A stretch of 64,000 nt of DNA from CBDCYS01 sp965226185 (GTDB lineage: Bacteria > Acidobacteriota > Terriglobia > Bryobacterales > UBA6623), in assembly GCA_965226185.1 (NCBI GenBank), contig CBDDCT010000007.1, positions 434,001 to 498,000 of the forward strand. Reading direction: 5' to 3'. The position numbers and the translations under genes are program-made. This document shows positions 28,664 to 38,044 of the stretch, in pieces. Each line of letters starts with the position of its first letter. The stretch's first letter is position 1. The notes beneath the pieces were generated by a model. That model ran no database searches. It saw only the letters and a program-made list of their open reading frames with translations, and was not told the origin of the DNA.

Positions 28664-30964
28664 ATGACTGACCCGCGACCCGCAAACGCGAGGAGGGTAA
28701 GGCGCAAACGGCCCGCGAAGCCGGTCCGCTCGGGGCGGCGGCTGCCGCGATGGAAGAAAGGGCTGTTCAGCGTCCTGGCAACGACGGGTTTTTTCGTATT
28801 GCTCGAGGTCCTGCTGGCGCTCAGCGGCATGGCTCCCAGCCTCTCCCGGCGTGATCCATTTATCGGGTTTTCCTCTGCGGCGCCTTTGTTCGTGGATGAA
28901 GATGACGCCGATGGGCGGGGCTACATGGTTACGGCTCCCAATAAGCTTGGCTGGTTCAATCAACAGCGTTTTCTCGGAAAGAAGCCTCCCGGCGCCTACC
29001 GTATATTTAGCCTTGGCGGCTCAACTACCTACGGCAGACCCTACGACGACACGGCTTCCTTTAGCGGTTGGTTGCGGGAATTTCTGAACGAAGCGGATTC
29101 TAGCCGCGGTTGGGAAGTGATCAACGCCGGTGGCGTCAGCTATGCCAGCTACCGTGTGGCCAAGCTCATGGAGGAATTGCTGTCTTATGAACCTGACCTG
29201 TTTATCATCTACTCGGGACACAACGAGTTCCTTGAAAGGCGCACGTATCCGGACCTGATCGAAGCTCCCGCCGCGTTGACCGAGATCGGCGGATGGCTGA
29301 GCCGCACACGCATCTATGCGGCCGGGAGCCGCATTGTTAGCGGCCTGGAAGAAACCAGCACGGAAGCTCCGGGAGCAACCGTGCTGACCTCCGAGGTGGA
29401 CACCATCTTGGCCCGATCGATCGGACCCCAAGACTATCATCGCGACGACCGTTTTCGAGAACAAGTCATTGCTCACTATCGATTTAATCTGAACCGCATG
29501 CTGGAGATGGCCCGCTCGGCGGGAACCGAAGTCTTCCTGGTCACGCCGGCTTCGAATTTGAAAGACTGCTCGCCCTTTAAAAGCGAATTCTCAGAGGCGC
29601 TGACTGATGACCAGACGCAGCAGTTCAAAGTCCTGGTTGAGACGGGTCTGGAGGCAGCCAAGTCGGGGCAGACGGAACAAGCTCTCTCCGCTTTCGATAA
29701 AGCCGAATCGATCGACGGGCGTTACGCGGACGTGCATTACCGTCGCGGGCTCGTCCTTATAAAGCTGCAGCGCTGGCCAGAGGCTGCCGCCGCTTTTCGC
29801 CGTGCATTGCAAGAGGATGTATGCCCGCTGCGGATTCTCCCATCGATGCGGCGAACGATCGCGGAACTGGCAAAGCAGCACGATGTTCCGCTGATCGACT
29901 TCGCCGGCATCATCGAGAAACGTTCGGAGCAGGGCATTCCAGGGTCGGACTATTTCCTCGATCATGTCCATCTCACGATCGAAGGTTACCGTCTGCTTGC
30001 CCTTGAGCTCATTTCCAGGCTCGAGCACGAGAACATCTTCCTGCCCTCAAAAGACTGGAACGAGGCATCGCTTCAGAGAGTGGTCGAGCGAGTGGAAAGC
30101 GGCCTCGACACGCGCGCGCACGGGATTGCCGCGCGCAACCTGGCGCGAGTCTTCGCCTGGGCCGGCAAGGATGAGGAAGCCGCCCAGCTGGCCAAGCTGA
30201 CCGTGAAATGGCTGGGTGAAGACGCGGAGTCCTATCACGTGCTGGGCCGTCAGGCACAACAACGCGGAAATCACGCCGAGGCGATGCGCTACTTTCGCAA
30301 GGCATTGGAGGTCTACCCCGAATACGCGGAAGCGCACACCTTGCTTGGCAGCGAACTCTTCGCAAAGGGCGAGAGCGGCGAGGCGATCAGGCATCTTCGG
30401 GAAGCGTTGCGCACGAAACCGGATCTGGCCAAGGCCCATAGCAACCTGGGTCTCGTCCTGGCGTCGCTGGGAGAGGTTGATGATGCCATTAGCCACTACC
30501 GGGAGGCGTTACGGTACGAACCGGATTCCGCGGAGACTCATAGCAATCTGGGCGTCGAGCTGACCAATCAGGGGAAGCTGGACGAAGCGGTGAGGCATTT
30601 TCGTGATGCGCTCAAATACAAGCCCGGCTATGCGGATGCACACAGCAATCTCGGGCTCGTGCTGTCTTCACGGGGTAAGCCTGATGAAGCTATCAGGCAT
30701 TTCCGCCGCGCGCTGGAGATCAACCCCGAGGCAGCGGATGTGCACTTCAACCTGGGCGTGACGCTCCAAAAGCAGGAGCGCATCGCGGACGCCATAACGC
30801 ATTACACGGAGACCTTGAACGCCGAGCCTGAACATGCCGCCGCGCACTACAACCTGGCGATCGCTTTCTTGGCGCTGGAAAAACCGCGTGAGGCGCTGCG
30901 CCATTTCCAGAAGGCGAATACGATCGACAGCAACTACCAGGTGCCGGCGGATCTGGGGCACTGA
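28664..30964 (+). CDS. Membrane-anchored SGNH hydrolase with TPR repeats
   Basis: 766 residues from the chosen ATG (a GTG at 28616 would add 16). After a basic stretch, one membrane anchor (GLFSVLATTGFFVLLEVLLAL) places the rest outside the cytoplasm. An SGNH/GDSL-type hydrolase domain follows: GGSTTYG with Ser near 120, INAGG, SGHNEF (Asn) and, about 300 residues later, DHVHLTIEGY (Asp-His). A TPR pair is inserted inside this domain (about 315-375). At least seven TPRs fill the C-terminus (about 480-755), with repeated AHSNLGLVL. Such enzymes often add or remove acyl groups on glycans; a role with the neighbouring GT4 is inferred. Confidence 0.85.
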   Translation: MTDPRPANARRVRRKRPAKPVRSGRRLPRWKKGLFSVLATTGFFVLLEVLLALSGMAPSLSRRDPFIGFSSAAPLFVDEDDADGRGYMVTAPNKLGWFNQQRFLGKKPPGAYRIFSLGGSTTYGRPYDDTASFSGWLREFLNEADSSRGWEVINAGGVSYASYRVAKLMEELLSYEPDLFIIYSGHNEFLERRTYPDLIEAPAALTEIGGWLSRTRIYAAGSRIVSGLEETSTEAPGATVLTSEVDTILARSIGPQDYHRDDRFREQVIAHYRFNLNRMLEMARSAGTEVFLVTPASNLKDCSPFKSEFSEALTDDQTQQFKVLVETGLEAAKSGQTEQALSAFDKAESIDGRYADVHYRRGLVLIKLQRWPEAAAAFRRALQEDVCPLRILPSMRRTIAELAKQHDVPLIDFAGIIEKRSEQGIPGSDYFLDHVHLTIEGYRLLALELISRLEHENIFLPSKDWNEASLQRVVERVESGLDTRAHGIAARNLARVFAWAGKDEEAAQLAKLTVKWLGEDAESYHVLGRQAQQRGNHAEAMRYFRKALEVYPEYAEAHTLLGSELFAKGESGEAIRHLREALRTKPDLAKAHSNLGLVLASLGEVDDAISHYREALRYEPDSAETHSNLGVELTNQGKLDEAVRHFRDALKYKPGYADAHSNLGLVLSSRGKPDEAIRHFRRALEINPEAADVHFNLGVTLQKQERIADAITHYTETLNAEPEHAAAHYNLAIAFLALEKPREALRHFQKANTIDSNYQVPADLGH

Positions 30965-31424
30965 AGCCGAGATGATGCCGCGGCTGTTTCCTCCAACCCC
31001 GCCGAGCCGAAACGAATTGGCCGCGTTTACCCGACAACCGGAGGCAGATTCTCCCGGACGACGGCTTGATGGCCCTTCACCTCATCCCGGACGCTGCTCA
31101 AGTTTCCGGTAATCATGTACGAGTCAAGGCCCAACGGGATATCCTCGGGTGACCCATTACGCCGATGTCATACGAATCCACCAATGAAGTAACCGGGATA
31201 AAGAAATAGCCTTCGCTTGAAGGCAGGACGGATTCCAGCAGAGACGATCAGAAAACCTCAAACGGCCGGGCAGAGGCGCGGACGGAAGTCCGCGCTCTTC
31301 ATCGCGGTCGCGTCTCCAATCCCGCCTAGCCCGCGGACGTTTTTGGTTGCGGCTTCGTCCGCGTTGGGTTTTCTTCGGCGAACTACACTGATAGGAGTGA
31401 ATCAACCGCCGCACGGGAGAATCA
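30965..31424. other. Intergenic region with GC hairpin
   Basis: No gene is supported. A perfect hairpin, GCGCGGAC/GTCCGCGC with a short loop, lies near 31275-31294; it lacks a T run. The ridA Shine-Dalgarno (GGGAG) is at its end. Confidence 0.45.
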
Positions 31425-31886
31425 ATGACCGCGGAAGAAAACCTCAAACGTCTCGGAATCGTGTTGCCACAAGCCCCCGCGGCCGTCGCGAACTACGTAG
31501 CCTGGGTGCGCACCGGTAACCTCGTGATCACCTCGGGCCAGTTGCCTTGGGAAGGCACGGTGATGAAGTACACCGGCCGGCTGGGCGCCGAGCTGAGCAC
31601 CGAGGAAGGCTACCAGGCAGCGCGGTTGGCGACCATCAACGGTATCGCGCAACTGAAGGATGCCATCGGCGACCTCGAGAAGATTGCGCAAATCGTCAGG
31701 CTGGAAGGAAACGTTCACTCGGCGGATGGGTTCACCGAACAACCCCAAGTCCTCAATGGAGCATCTGATCTGCTGATGGAAGTTTTTGAGGCGCGGGGCA
31801 GGCATACGCGCACCGCTTTGGGAATTCACGACATGCCCTTGAGCGCCGCGGTGCAGCTTAGTTTTTATGCCGAGGTTCGGGGGTAG
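31425..31886 (+). CDS. RidA family protein
   Basis: 153-residue YjgF/YER057c/RidA fold protein, one of the longer single-domain type. RidA proper hydrolyses reactive enamine/imine intermediates to ketones. The sequence has VAWVRTGNLVITSGQLPW, GRLGAELSTEEGYQAAR and a C-terminal HTRTALGIHDMPLSAAV, where the Arg aligns with the catalytic Arg of RidA. A GGGAG Shine-Dalgarno precedes the ATG. It is followed by a crotonase 140 bp downstream on the same strand. Confidence 0.9.
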   Translation: MTAEENLKRLGIVLPQAPAAVANYVAWVRTGNLVITSGQLPWEGTVMKYTGRLGAELSTEEGYQAARLATINGIAQLKDAIGDLEKIAQIVRLEGNVHSADGFTEQPQVLNGASDLLMEVFEARGRHTRTALGIHDMPLSAAVQLSFYAEVRG

Positions 31887-32025
31887 GCCCGGCTAGGCCG
31901 CCGGCTACACGGCCACAGCCCGCAGGAATACAACAGGAATAGAAATGGATTAGAACAGGCGAAGAAACCGCTTGCTGACGCGCGCGGCTCGGTTTGGGGA
32001 TCTTCCGTGATATTCTGAAAATGCC

Positions 32026-32799
32026 ATGGCCGAAGACCTCCTTGTCGAACTTTCGCCGCCCATTGCCACCCTGAGTCTCAACCGCCCACGCCGCCGTAAC
32101 GCGCTTTCAATGGATTTGATGCAGAACCTCATCGGGGCATTGCAGGACATCTCCTCAAACAAAGAAATCAAAGTCGTCATCGTTGCCGGTGAGGGGCCAG
32201 TTTTTTCCGCGGGACACGACCTGAATGAGATGGTCGGGCAAGATATTAACGACTACCGGCGGATCTTTGATGTCTGCACCGACTTGATGACGAGCATCCA
32301 GAAAATCCCCCAGCCGGTCATTGCTCAAGTCGGAGGAATTGCCACGGCGGCGGGGTGCCAGTTGGTTGCTTCCTGCGACTTGGCGGTCGCCTCCGAAACG
32401 GCCCGGTTCGCGACTCCGGGCGTTCTTATTGGCCTGTTCTGCAGTACTCCGATGGTTGCCCTCACCAGGGCCATCGGCCGCAAGCGCTCTTTGGAAATGT
32501 TGCTTACGGGCAAACCGATCGACGCGCGGACGGCCCTCGAGTGGGGTCTCGTCAATCGGGTCGTCCCGCACGAAGAGTTGACGGAAACGACGCGTGAGCT
32601 TGCTTGTGAGATCGCTAAAGCAAGCGGCCTGGTTCTCGCCATTGGCAAGGAAGCCTTTTACGCCCAGATCGATCTTGACCAACCCAAAGCCTACTCCTAC
32701 GCCACACAAATCATGACCATGAACGCCCTGGCGGCCGACGGGCAAGAGGGGATGACCGCTTTCCTCGAGAAGCGCCCCGCTTGTTGGACGAATCGCTAA
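32026..32799 (+). CDS. Enoyl-CoA hydratase-like protein, ECHDC3 type
   Basis: 257-residue crotonase-fold protein closely patterned on human ECHDC3. The oxyanion-hole segments are FSAGHDLNEM and GGIATAAGCQL. At the two positions that hold the catalytic glutamates in classical enoyl-CoA hydratase (GGGCE and PEI), it has Gln (AAGCQ) and Gly (TPGV), as in ECHDC3. The C-terminus EGMTAFLEKRPACW is also ECHDC3-like. It is therefore unlikely to be a normal hydratase; the reaction is unknown. The RidA gene upstream is on the same strand, 139 bp away. Confidence 0.88.
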   Translation: MAEDLLVELSPPIATLSLNRPRRRNALSMDLMQNLIGALQDISSNKEIKVVIVAGEGPVFSAGHDLNEMVGQDINDYRRIFDVCTDLMTSIQKIPQPVIAQVGGIATAAGCQLVASCDLAVASETARFATPGVLIGLFCSTPMVALTRAIGRKRSLEMLLTGKPIDARTALEWGLVNRVVPHEELTETTRELACEIAKASGLVLAIGKEAFYAQIDLDQPKAYSYATQIMTMNALAADGQEGMTAFLEKRPACWTNR

Positions 32800-33131
32800 C
32801 GCCCCCCCCAGTCGAGATCCCGCAACGATCTCGGGTCCTGACGACGCTGTTTCACGCCTTAGCAGTTGCTGGCGGACGAGTGTTCGGGTGAAGGGCGGGC
32901 CGCCATAGGCCTAGGCGGCCAAATCCCCCAATAGCGACAGTCAAGCAGCGTCAAATCCTTGCCGCCGCCGGTCCAAGACTCATCGCTTACGCCGAGGCCT
33001 ATGACCGGCCTATGACCTGAGTGGTAGAGCAAACCCTAACCGAAAACAGTACCCAGGTCCTATTGCCCAAAACAGACCGGCAGTTCTAAATAGAGATGTC
33101 AAGGTACTAGAGAAGAAGGTACTGCTTTCGG
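32800..33131. other. Intergenic region
   Basis: No gene is supported. A short hairpin (CGAGATCC ... GATCTCG) occurs just after the crotonase stop, near 32813-32836, and may mark the transcript end. Confidence 0.4.
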
Positions 33132-35567
33132 ATGAGCGTAGCCCCTGACAACGCGTCCCCTTCGGGGAAATCCAGTTTTCGCTTCATGACTTCAAAGAGT
33201 TGGACCGTGATTCTGCGTCTCGCTCTGCTGCTGGTTGCCTCCGGCTGGTTGCTCTGGAAACTAGCGGAGATGTGGGCCGGACACCCCATTTTGCTGCCCG
33301 CTGTCAGCGTGGCGTTGATCGCACTGACGGGGCTCTATTTTGTAGGGCGTGGCAAGAGCCGGCCATCATGGTTGACCGTCTTGGGTTGGGCGGCGCCGTG
33401 TGGTGCGTTGGCTCTTGTGTTCTTCTTAACGTCGTCTGCCTGGCACGCGGTCCAATATGAAAAGGAGGCCCTTGCCCATGCCGCGTTTGATCGGGACGTA
33501 AAAAACGCGCAGTTCGCTCTCGCGAAGCGTATTCACCACTATTTGGATCTCTTGGAGGTGGCGGAACCTCTCTTCAACAGAACCGGCCGGCACACGGATG
33601 GCGCCAGCAGCGCGTTCATTACTGAACTGCTGCGAACCGAATACCCCGCTGTAGCCGCCTTGGGCGTGCTGGAGGAAACCGCCTGGTTGAGGGGAGACTG
33701 GTTGAGGGGAGACAATGACGCGGCGACTCCAACTTCCGATGGGGCAGGGAAGCCCTATCGGTTGAGGAACCTCCCCGAAGCACCCCAGTCGTGCGGCGAT
33801 TCGGCTGATCTCCCGCTACAGTCGCGAGTTGCCGAACTAATGGCCCGCGCAGCCGCTGAGAACTCGACCGTTGTCAGCAGCAAACTATCCATGGACTGTG
33901 GCTCCGGTTTGCAGGATTACGTGTTACTGATTAGGCACTCTGACGGACCGTCCGGTTCGCCGAGCTGGCACGCTGCTTTGATTCTCCCCGCTCAGTTATT
34001 GAATTCTCCCTGGCGTAACGGTGAACCAGAACTTGATTACGCCGTGGCCGAAAGTCCCGGCTCGGATTCAGATTCCTTGCTCTATTGGGCCGGCAGCGCT
34101 GTTTCAGGTGAAACGGCCTGGTTCCGCAGCGACATCCCGCTCGAAGTTGGAGGCCGAATTTGGACCCTGCGTTTCCAGAGCAAAGATTCCTTTGAGACCG
34201 CCTTCGACAGAGAGGCAACGAACGGCGCGCTTTCGTATGGGCTGGTGCTGGGCGTCGTCGCTTTCGGGCTGGTCTGGTCATTCACGCAACGGCGCAAAGA
34301 CTTGAAAGCCTTGCCGGCCGATTGCACTGTTTCTGAAACAGAAGCCTGTGCCCAGGCAGTCCTCCACCACACCACCGACGGAATCCTGGGAGTGGATGAG
34401 CGGGGCCTTGTGCGATCTCTCAATCCCGCGGCGCGGAACCTGTTTGGCTACCGTGACGGCGAAACCTTGCAGACAGACGTGCGGGCACTTCTGAATTTTC
34501 AACCCGCGGCGGGCGCCGATCAGGCTGAAGAGGCTCCGCTAGCGCTGCAGCGGTGGGATTGGGCCAGCGGTTCTGAACTCGTGGCAAGACACCGGGACGG
34601 TTCCGAGTTTCCCGTAGAGGTCCGCGCCGGAGAGTCTCATTCGAAATCGGGAAGAGTTTACGCGATCATCGTTCGGGACATTAGGGCGCGCAAGCAAGAA
34701 CAAGAACAACTCCAGCGGCTGGCCTCGTTTCCCGATAACAACCCCCAACCGATCGTCGAGACTGACCTGTCGGGCAAGGTTACCTACATCAATCCGGAGG
34801 CCGCGCGCCGCTTCCCGGAACTTCGAGAGCTGAAAGCCGGGCATCCCATGTTTCGAGAGTTTGGTTCGGCTGCCGAGAGCTTCAAGAAAGGCCGCGAGCG
34901 GCCTATCTTGCAGAGGTTCGAAGTGGATGCGGCGTCGTATGAGCAGCACCTTTGCTACGTGCCAAAGGGTGATTTCATCCGCATCTATATTTTCGATATC
35001 ACTGACCGGCAGCAGGCCCTGGAGGATCCGCTGACGGGTCTTCCAAACCGTACGTTGTTCTTGGACCGGTTGGGTCAGGCTTCCAAATCGTCGAAAGCGA
35101 ACAGCGAATACCGTTTTGCCGTCCTGTTTCTTGACATGGACAATTTCAAGGGAATCAACGACAACTACGGTCACATCGTAGCCGATCAGCTCTTGAAAAT
35201 CGTGGCTCGCAGATTAGATGGCTGCCTGCGGCCGAGGGACATTGTCGCCCGGCTGGGCGGAGATGAGTTTACGATACTGCTCTATAATGTGCGGGAACCC
35301 GAGTCCGCCCAGATCGTGGCCGCCAGAATTCAAGAGCGCCTGGGGGAACCGTTTGAACTTGCCTGTCACAGGTTCCGAACCAGCGTGAGCATCGGCATCG
35401 CGATGAGTACGGCACGGCATCAATCCCCCTCGGACTTGCTGTCCTACGCCGATGCGGCCATGTACCGCGCCAAGACACTAGGCAGGGCCCGCTCCGTCGT
35501 TTTTGATCCATCCTCGCACAAGAAAGCCCTTAGCCGGGTGACGTCCGCCGAAATCTTCCCGCTATAA
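33132..35567 (+). CDS. Membrane diguanylate cyclase with periplasmic CHASE-like and PAS domains
   Basis: 811-residue sensor that would make cyclic di-GMP. Order: cytoplasmic start, two to three membrane helices (about 25-110), a long extracytoplasmic region with CHASE-like features (EVAEPLFNRTGRHTDG, about 115-370), a further helix (YGLVLGVVAFGLVWSF), PAS segments (about 400-640) and GGDEF domain (about 640-800). The active-site motif LGGDEF is at about 707-712, with DPLTGLPNRTLFLDRL before it; no RxxD I-site was identified by eye and no EAL domain follows. A 15-bp direct duplication at 33684-33713 encodes two copies of WLRGD. Confidence 0.9.
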   Translation: MSVAPDNASPSGKSSFRFMTSKSWTVILRLALLLVASGWLLWKLAEMWAGHPILLPAVSVALIALTGLYFVGRGKSRPSWLTVLGWAAPCGALALVFFLTSSAWHAVQYEKEALAHAAFDRDVKNAQFALAKRIHHYLDLLEVAEPLFNRTGRHTDGASSAFITELLRTEYPAVAALGVLEETAWLRGDWLRGDNDAATPTSDGAGKPYRLRNLPEAPQSCGDSADLPLQSRVAELMARAAAENSTVVSSKLSMDCGSGLQDYVLLIRHSDGPSGSPSWHAALILPAQLLNSPWRNGEPELDYAVAESPGSDSDSLLYWAGSAVSGETAWFRSDIPLEVGGRIWTLRFQSKDSFETAFDREATNGALSYGLVLGVVAFGLVWSFTQRRKDLKALPADCTVSETEACAQAVLHHTTDGILGVDERGLVRSLNPAARNLFGYRDGETLQTDVRALLNFQPAAGADQAEEAPLALQRWDWASGSELVARHRDGSEFPVEVRAGESHSKSGRVYAIIVRDIRARKQEQEQLQRLASFPDNNPQPIVETDLSGKVTYINPEAARRFPELRELKAGHPMFREFGSAAESFKKGRERPILQRFEVDAASYEQHLCYVPKGDFIRIYIFDITDRQQALEDPLTGLPNRTLFLDRLGQASKSSKANSEYRFAVLFLDMDNFKGINDNYGHIVADQLLKIVARRLDGCLRPRDIVARLGGDEFTILLYNVREPESAQIVAARIQERLGEPFELACHRFRTSVSIGIAMSTARHQSPSDLLSYADAAMYRAKTLGRARSVVFDPSSHKKALSRVTSAEIFPL

Positions 35568-35606
35568 ACTTTAGAAGTTAGGTTTGTAGTTCCGCGGGTT
35601 GGATTC

Positions 35607-36755
35607 CTAACCCGCGTCCAGAGGGCTGCGGATCGTCTGCTCAACCTCAATCTTTCCCGAGTCAGGGTCATAACGGAAGAACATCAGGTCACAGATATCT
35701 CCAGGTTCCAGAAACCCCAGCCTTCCCTTCAGACCCATTCCGGCGGCCGGGTTGACGGTCGCCATCCGTAAAGCTTGTTCAAGAGAAACTCCCGCAAACT
35801 TCATGAGATTCTCCACGCCCCGGTCCATTTTGAGCGCGGACCCAGCCAAGCGCCCGGTGTCGGTCAGACGGACACTGTTGTCACTGCTCAGTCTGACCTC
35901 AATGTGCCCCACGCGAAAGATCCCAGGCTGGCAGCCGGCCGGCGATACGGCATCTGTCACAAGAATGGACCGATCCAGGCCTTTGGCCCGAACCGCCACC
36001 TTCAGGAAAGATGGCGGCAGATGGATTCCGTCGCCGATCAGGCCGGCCCGGAGTTCATCGGCTGCCATCTGCTCGATGATGTAGTTGGGGTGCCGCTGAA
36101 TCATCTCGTGCGCCCCGTTTCCGAGATGCGTGCTCATCGTCGCCCCGGCGCTGATGGCGTCCCGGATCTGTTGCGGTGAAGCTCCGGTGTGGCCGATTGA
36201 CACGACCACGCCCTGCTCCGCCAGATATTCTATGACCGGGAGCGCTCCGTCGGACTCCGGAGCCAGTGTTATGAGCCGGACGTGGCCCTCGGCCGCTTCT
36301 TGGAACTGCTGGAATTCCTCGATTGTCGCGGGTCTCACGTGCTCCAGCGGGTGCGCGCCGCGGGGGCCATCGACGGCCGAAATCCAGGGACCCTCCACAT
36401 GAAAGCCAGGCATCGCTGGTCCGGCGGAAAGTTCTCTTCTAGCGCGGGCAAGATTCGCCAGCGATCCGCGAATATTGCTGTTCGAGCCCGTGATCAGCGT
36501 GGGATAAAACCGCGTGACACCGCTGGCCTTGATAACGTCAATCGAGCGGGCGATCTCGTCCAGCGCCGTGTCAGGCGAGTTGTAATCCACGCCAGCAAAG
36601 CCGTTGACTTGGATGTCGATCAATCCCGGCGCTACCCAGAGTCCGTCGTCGGAAGCAGGGGAACCAGGGGCTTGGTCGATCTTGGCGATGCGGCCGTCTT
36701 CTTCGTGAATTTGAATGGGGCGACCCGTGGCCGCGGAGATTGCCGTGTAGACCAT
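35607..36755 (-). CDS. nagA: N-acetylglucosamine-6-phosphate deacetylase
   Basis: Amidohydrolase that converts GlcNAc-6-phosphate to glucosamine-6-phosphate. 382 residues. Metal-site and substrate motifs are visible: PGLIDIQVNGFAGVD, HVEGPW, SIGHTGAS, STHLGNGAHEM and the catalytic Asp in LVTDAVSPAG. It is preceded on the same strand by ilvE, 33 bases away, so the two may be cotranscribed although their functions differ. No nagB is nearby. Confidence 0.93.
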   Translation of the reverse strand: MVYTAISAATGRPIQIHEEDGRIAKIDQAPGSPASDDGLWVAPGLIDIQVNGFAGVDYNSPDTALDEIARSIDVIKASGVTRFYPTLITGSNSNIRGSLANLARARRELSAGPAMPGFHVEGPWISAVDGPRGAHPLEHVRPATIEEFQQFQEAAEGHVRLITLAPESDGALPVIEYLAEQGVVVSIGHTGASPQQIRDAISAGATMSTHLGNGAHEMIQRHPNYIIEQMAADELRAGLIGDGIHLPPSFLKVAVRAKGLDRSILVTDAVSPAGCQPGIFRVGHIEVRLSSDNSVRLTDTGRLAGSALKMDRGVENLMKFAGVSLEQALRMATVNPAAGMGLKGRLGFLEPGDICDLMFFRYDPDSGKIEVEQTIRSPLDAG

Positions 36756-36788
36756 GATTCGGTGGGGCGCTTACTGGGAACTTGGCGG

Positions 36789-37733
36789 CTAAACCGTGAC
36801 TGTCGTCGGCGCGTCCACGAATGTGAGCCAGCCGTGGCGGTCTTCGGCTTGGCAGGTTAGAACGTCGGTGAACTCCTTCTGAAGGCGGGCGGTGATCGGG
36901 CCGCGCTCCCCCGACCCAATCTGAATCCGGTCGACCGAGCGTATAGGCGTGATCTCGGCGGCGGTCCCGGTGAAGAACAACTCGTCGGCGATGTAGAGCC
37001 ATTCGCGCGGTATGGCTTGTTCGATCACCTCATAGCCCAAATCCTCGGCAATCTGGGTGGCGGTGGCCCGCGTAATGCCTGGCAGGACAGACGTTCCTAT
37101 CGAGGGAGTATGGATCTTCCCGTCCCGTATCAGGAAAATGTTCTCGCCGCTCCCCTCGGAAACATACCCGGAAGCGTCCAGGGCGATGCCCTCGGCGTAA
37201 CCGTTTGTGACGGCCTCCATCTTGATCAATTGGGAGTTCATGTAATTGGCGGCGACCTTGGCCATCACCGGCAAAGTATTCGGCCTCAGCCGCGTCCAGG
37301 AGGAAACGCACACATCGACGCCCTTCTCGAGAGCCTCCGGCCCCAGGTACTTGCCCCATTCCCAGCACAGCAGGTAAATTTCGATCGGGTTGTTGACCGA
37401 CAGGACCCCGACATCACCATAGCCGCGGAGTGCGATCGGACGCAAATAGCAGGACGACATGCCGTTGAGCCGAACCAGCTCGCTCAGGGCGTCGACGATC
37501 GTTTCCTGGGCGAATCCCAGATCCTCCATGCGGTAGATTTTGGCGCTGTCGAAGAACCGCCGGATGTGTTCCCTCACCCTAAAAACCGCCGGCCCGGACG
37601 GCGTCTCGTAGCAGCGAATGCCCTCAAACACGCTGGTTCCGTAATGCAGCGCATGGGTCATCACATGGACACGCGCATCGTCCCAGTCGATGAACTTACC
37701 GTTATGCCAAATCTTGCTGGTCGGGGTAATCAT
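36789..37733 (-). CDS. ilvE: Branched-chain amino acid aminotransferase
   Basis: Fold-type IV PLP enzyme that transfers amino groups for Leu, Ile and Val. 314 residues. The N-terminus has THALHYGTSVFEGIRCY, and the PLP lysine is Lys159 in MAKVAANYMNSQL. The C-terminal phosphate-binding region VSEGSGENIF and the GTAAEITP motif are intact. ATG start at 37733. NagA follows 33 bases downstream. Confidence 0.95.
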   Translation of the reverse strand: MITPTSKIWHNGKFIDWDDARVHVMTHALHYGTSVFEGIRCYETPSGPAVFRVREHIRRFFDSAKIYRMEDLGFAQETIVDALSELVRLNGMSSCYLRPIALRGYGDVGVLSVNNPIEIYLLCWEWGKYLGPEALEKGVDVCVSSWTRLRPNTLPVMAKVAANYMNSQLIKMEAVTNGYAEGIALDASGYVSEGSGENIFLIRDGKIHTPSIGTSVLPGITRATATQIAEDLGYEVIEQAIPREWLYIADELFFTGTAAEITPIRSVDRIQIGSGERGPITARLQKEFTDVLTCQAEDRHGWLTFVDAPTTVTV

Positions 37734-38044
37734 TCCGTCGTCCTTGAGGTGTTAGTTTCCATTATTGCACTTGAATTAAGCACTTGATCGCCGGGGGCGC
37801 CGACAATGGCGCACCGTGCCACGGCCTGTAGCCGGCATCGCCACTATGCGCGGGGCGCTTCAGGAGCATCAAGGCGAGGTTGTGCTGAGACTCACGTAGT
37901 CCTTGGGAAGGCTTTCTCGTACCAGGGATGGTGATGATCCGGTGAGAAGAAGACCCTGGCGGCAGAAACTGGGGACAGGCGGTCTTCCCGAAAAATGGAC
38001 ACGGGCTGGCTCAGCAGGCATCCCAATGGAGGAAAACTGTCACG
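37734..38044. other. Intergenic region
   Basis: No gene is supported. It contains the ilvE promoter region (AT-rich stretch near 37750-37785) and the 3' side of the O-methyltransferase gene. Confidence 0.4.
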
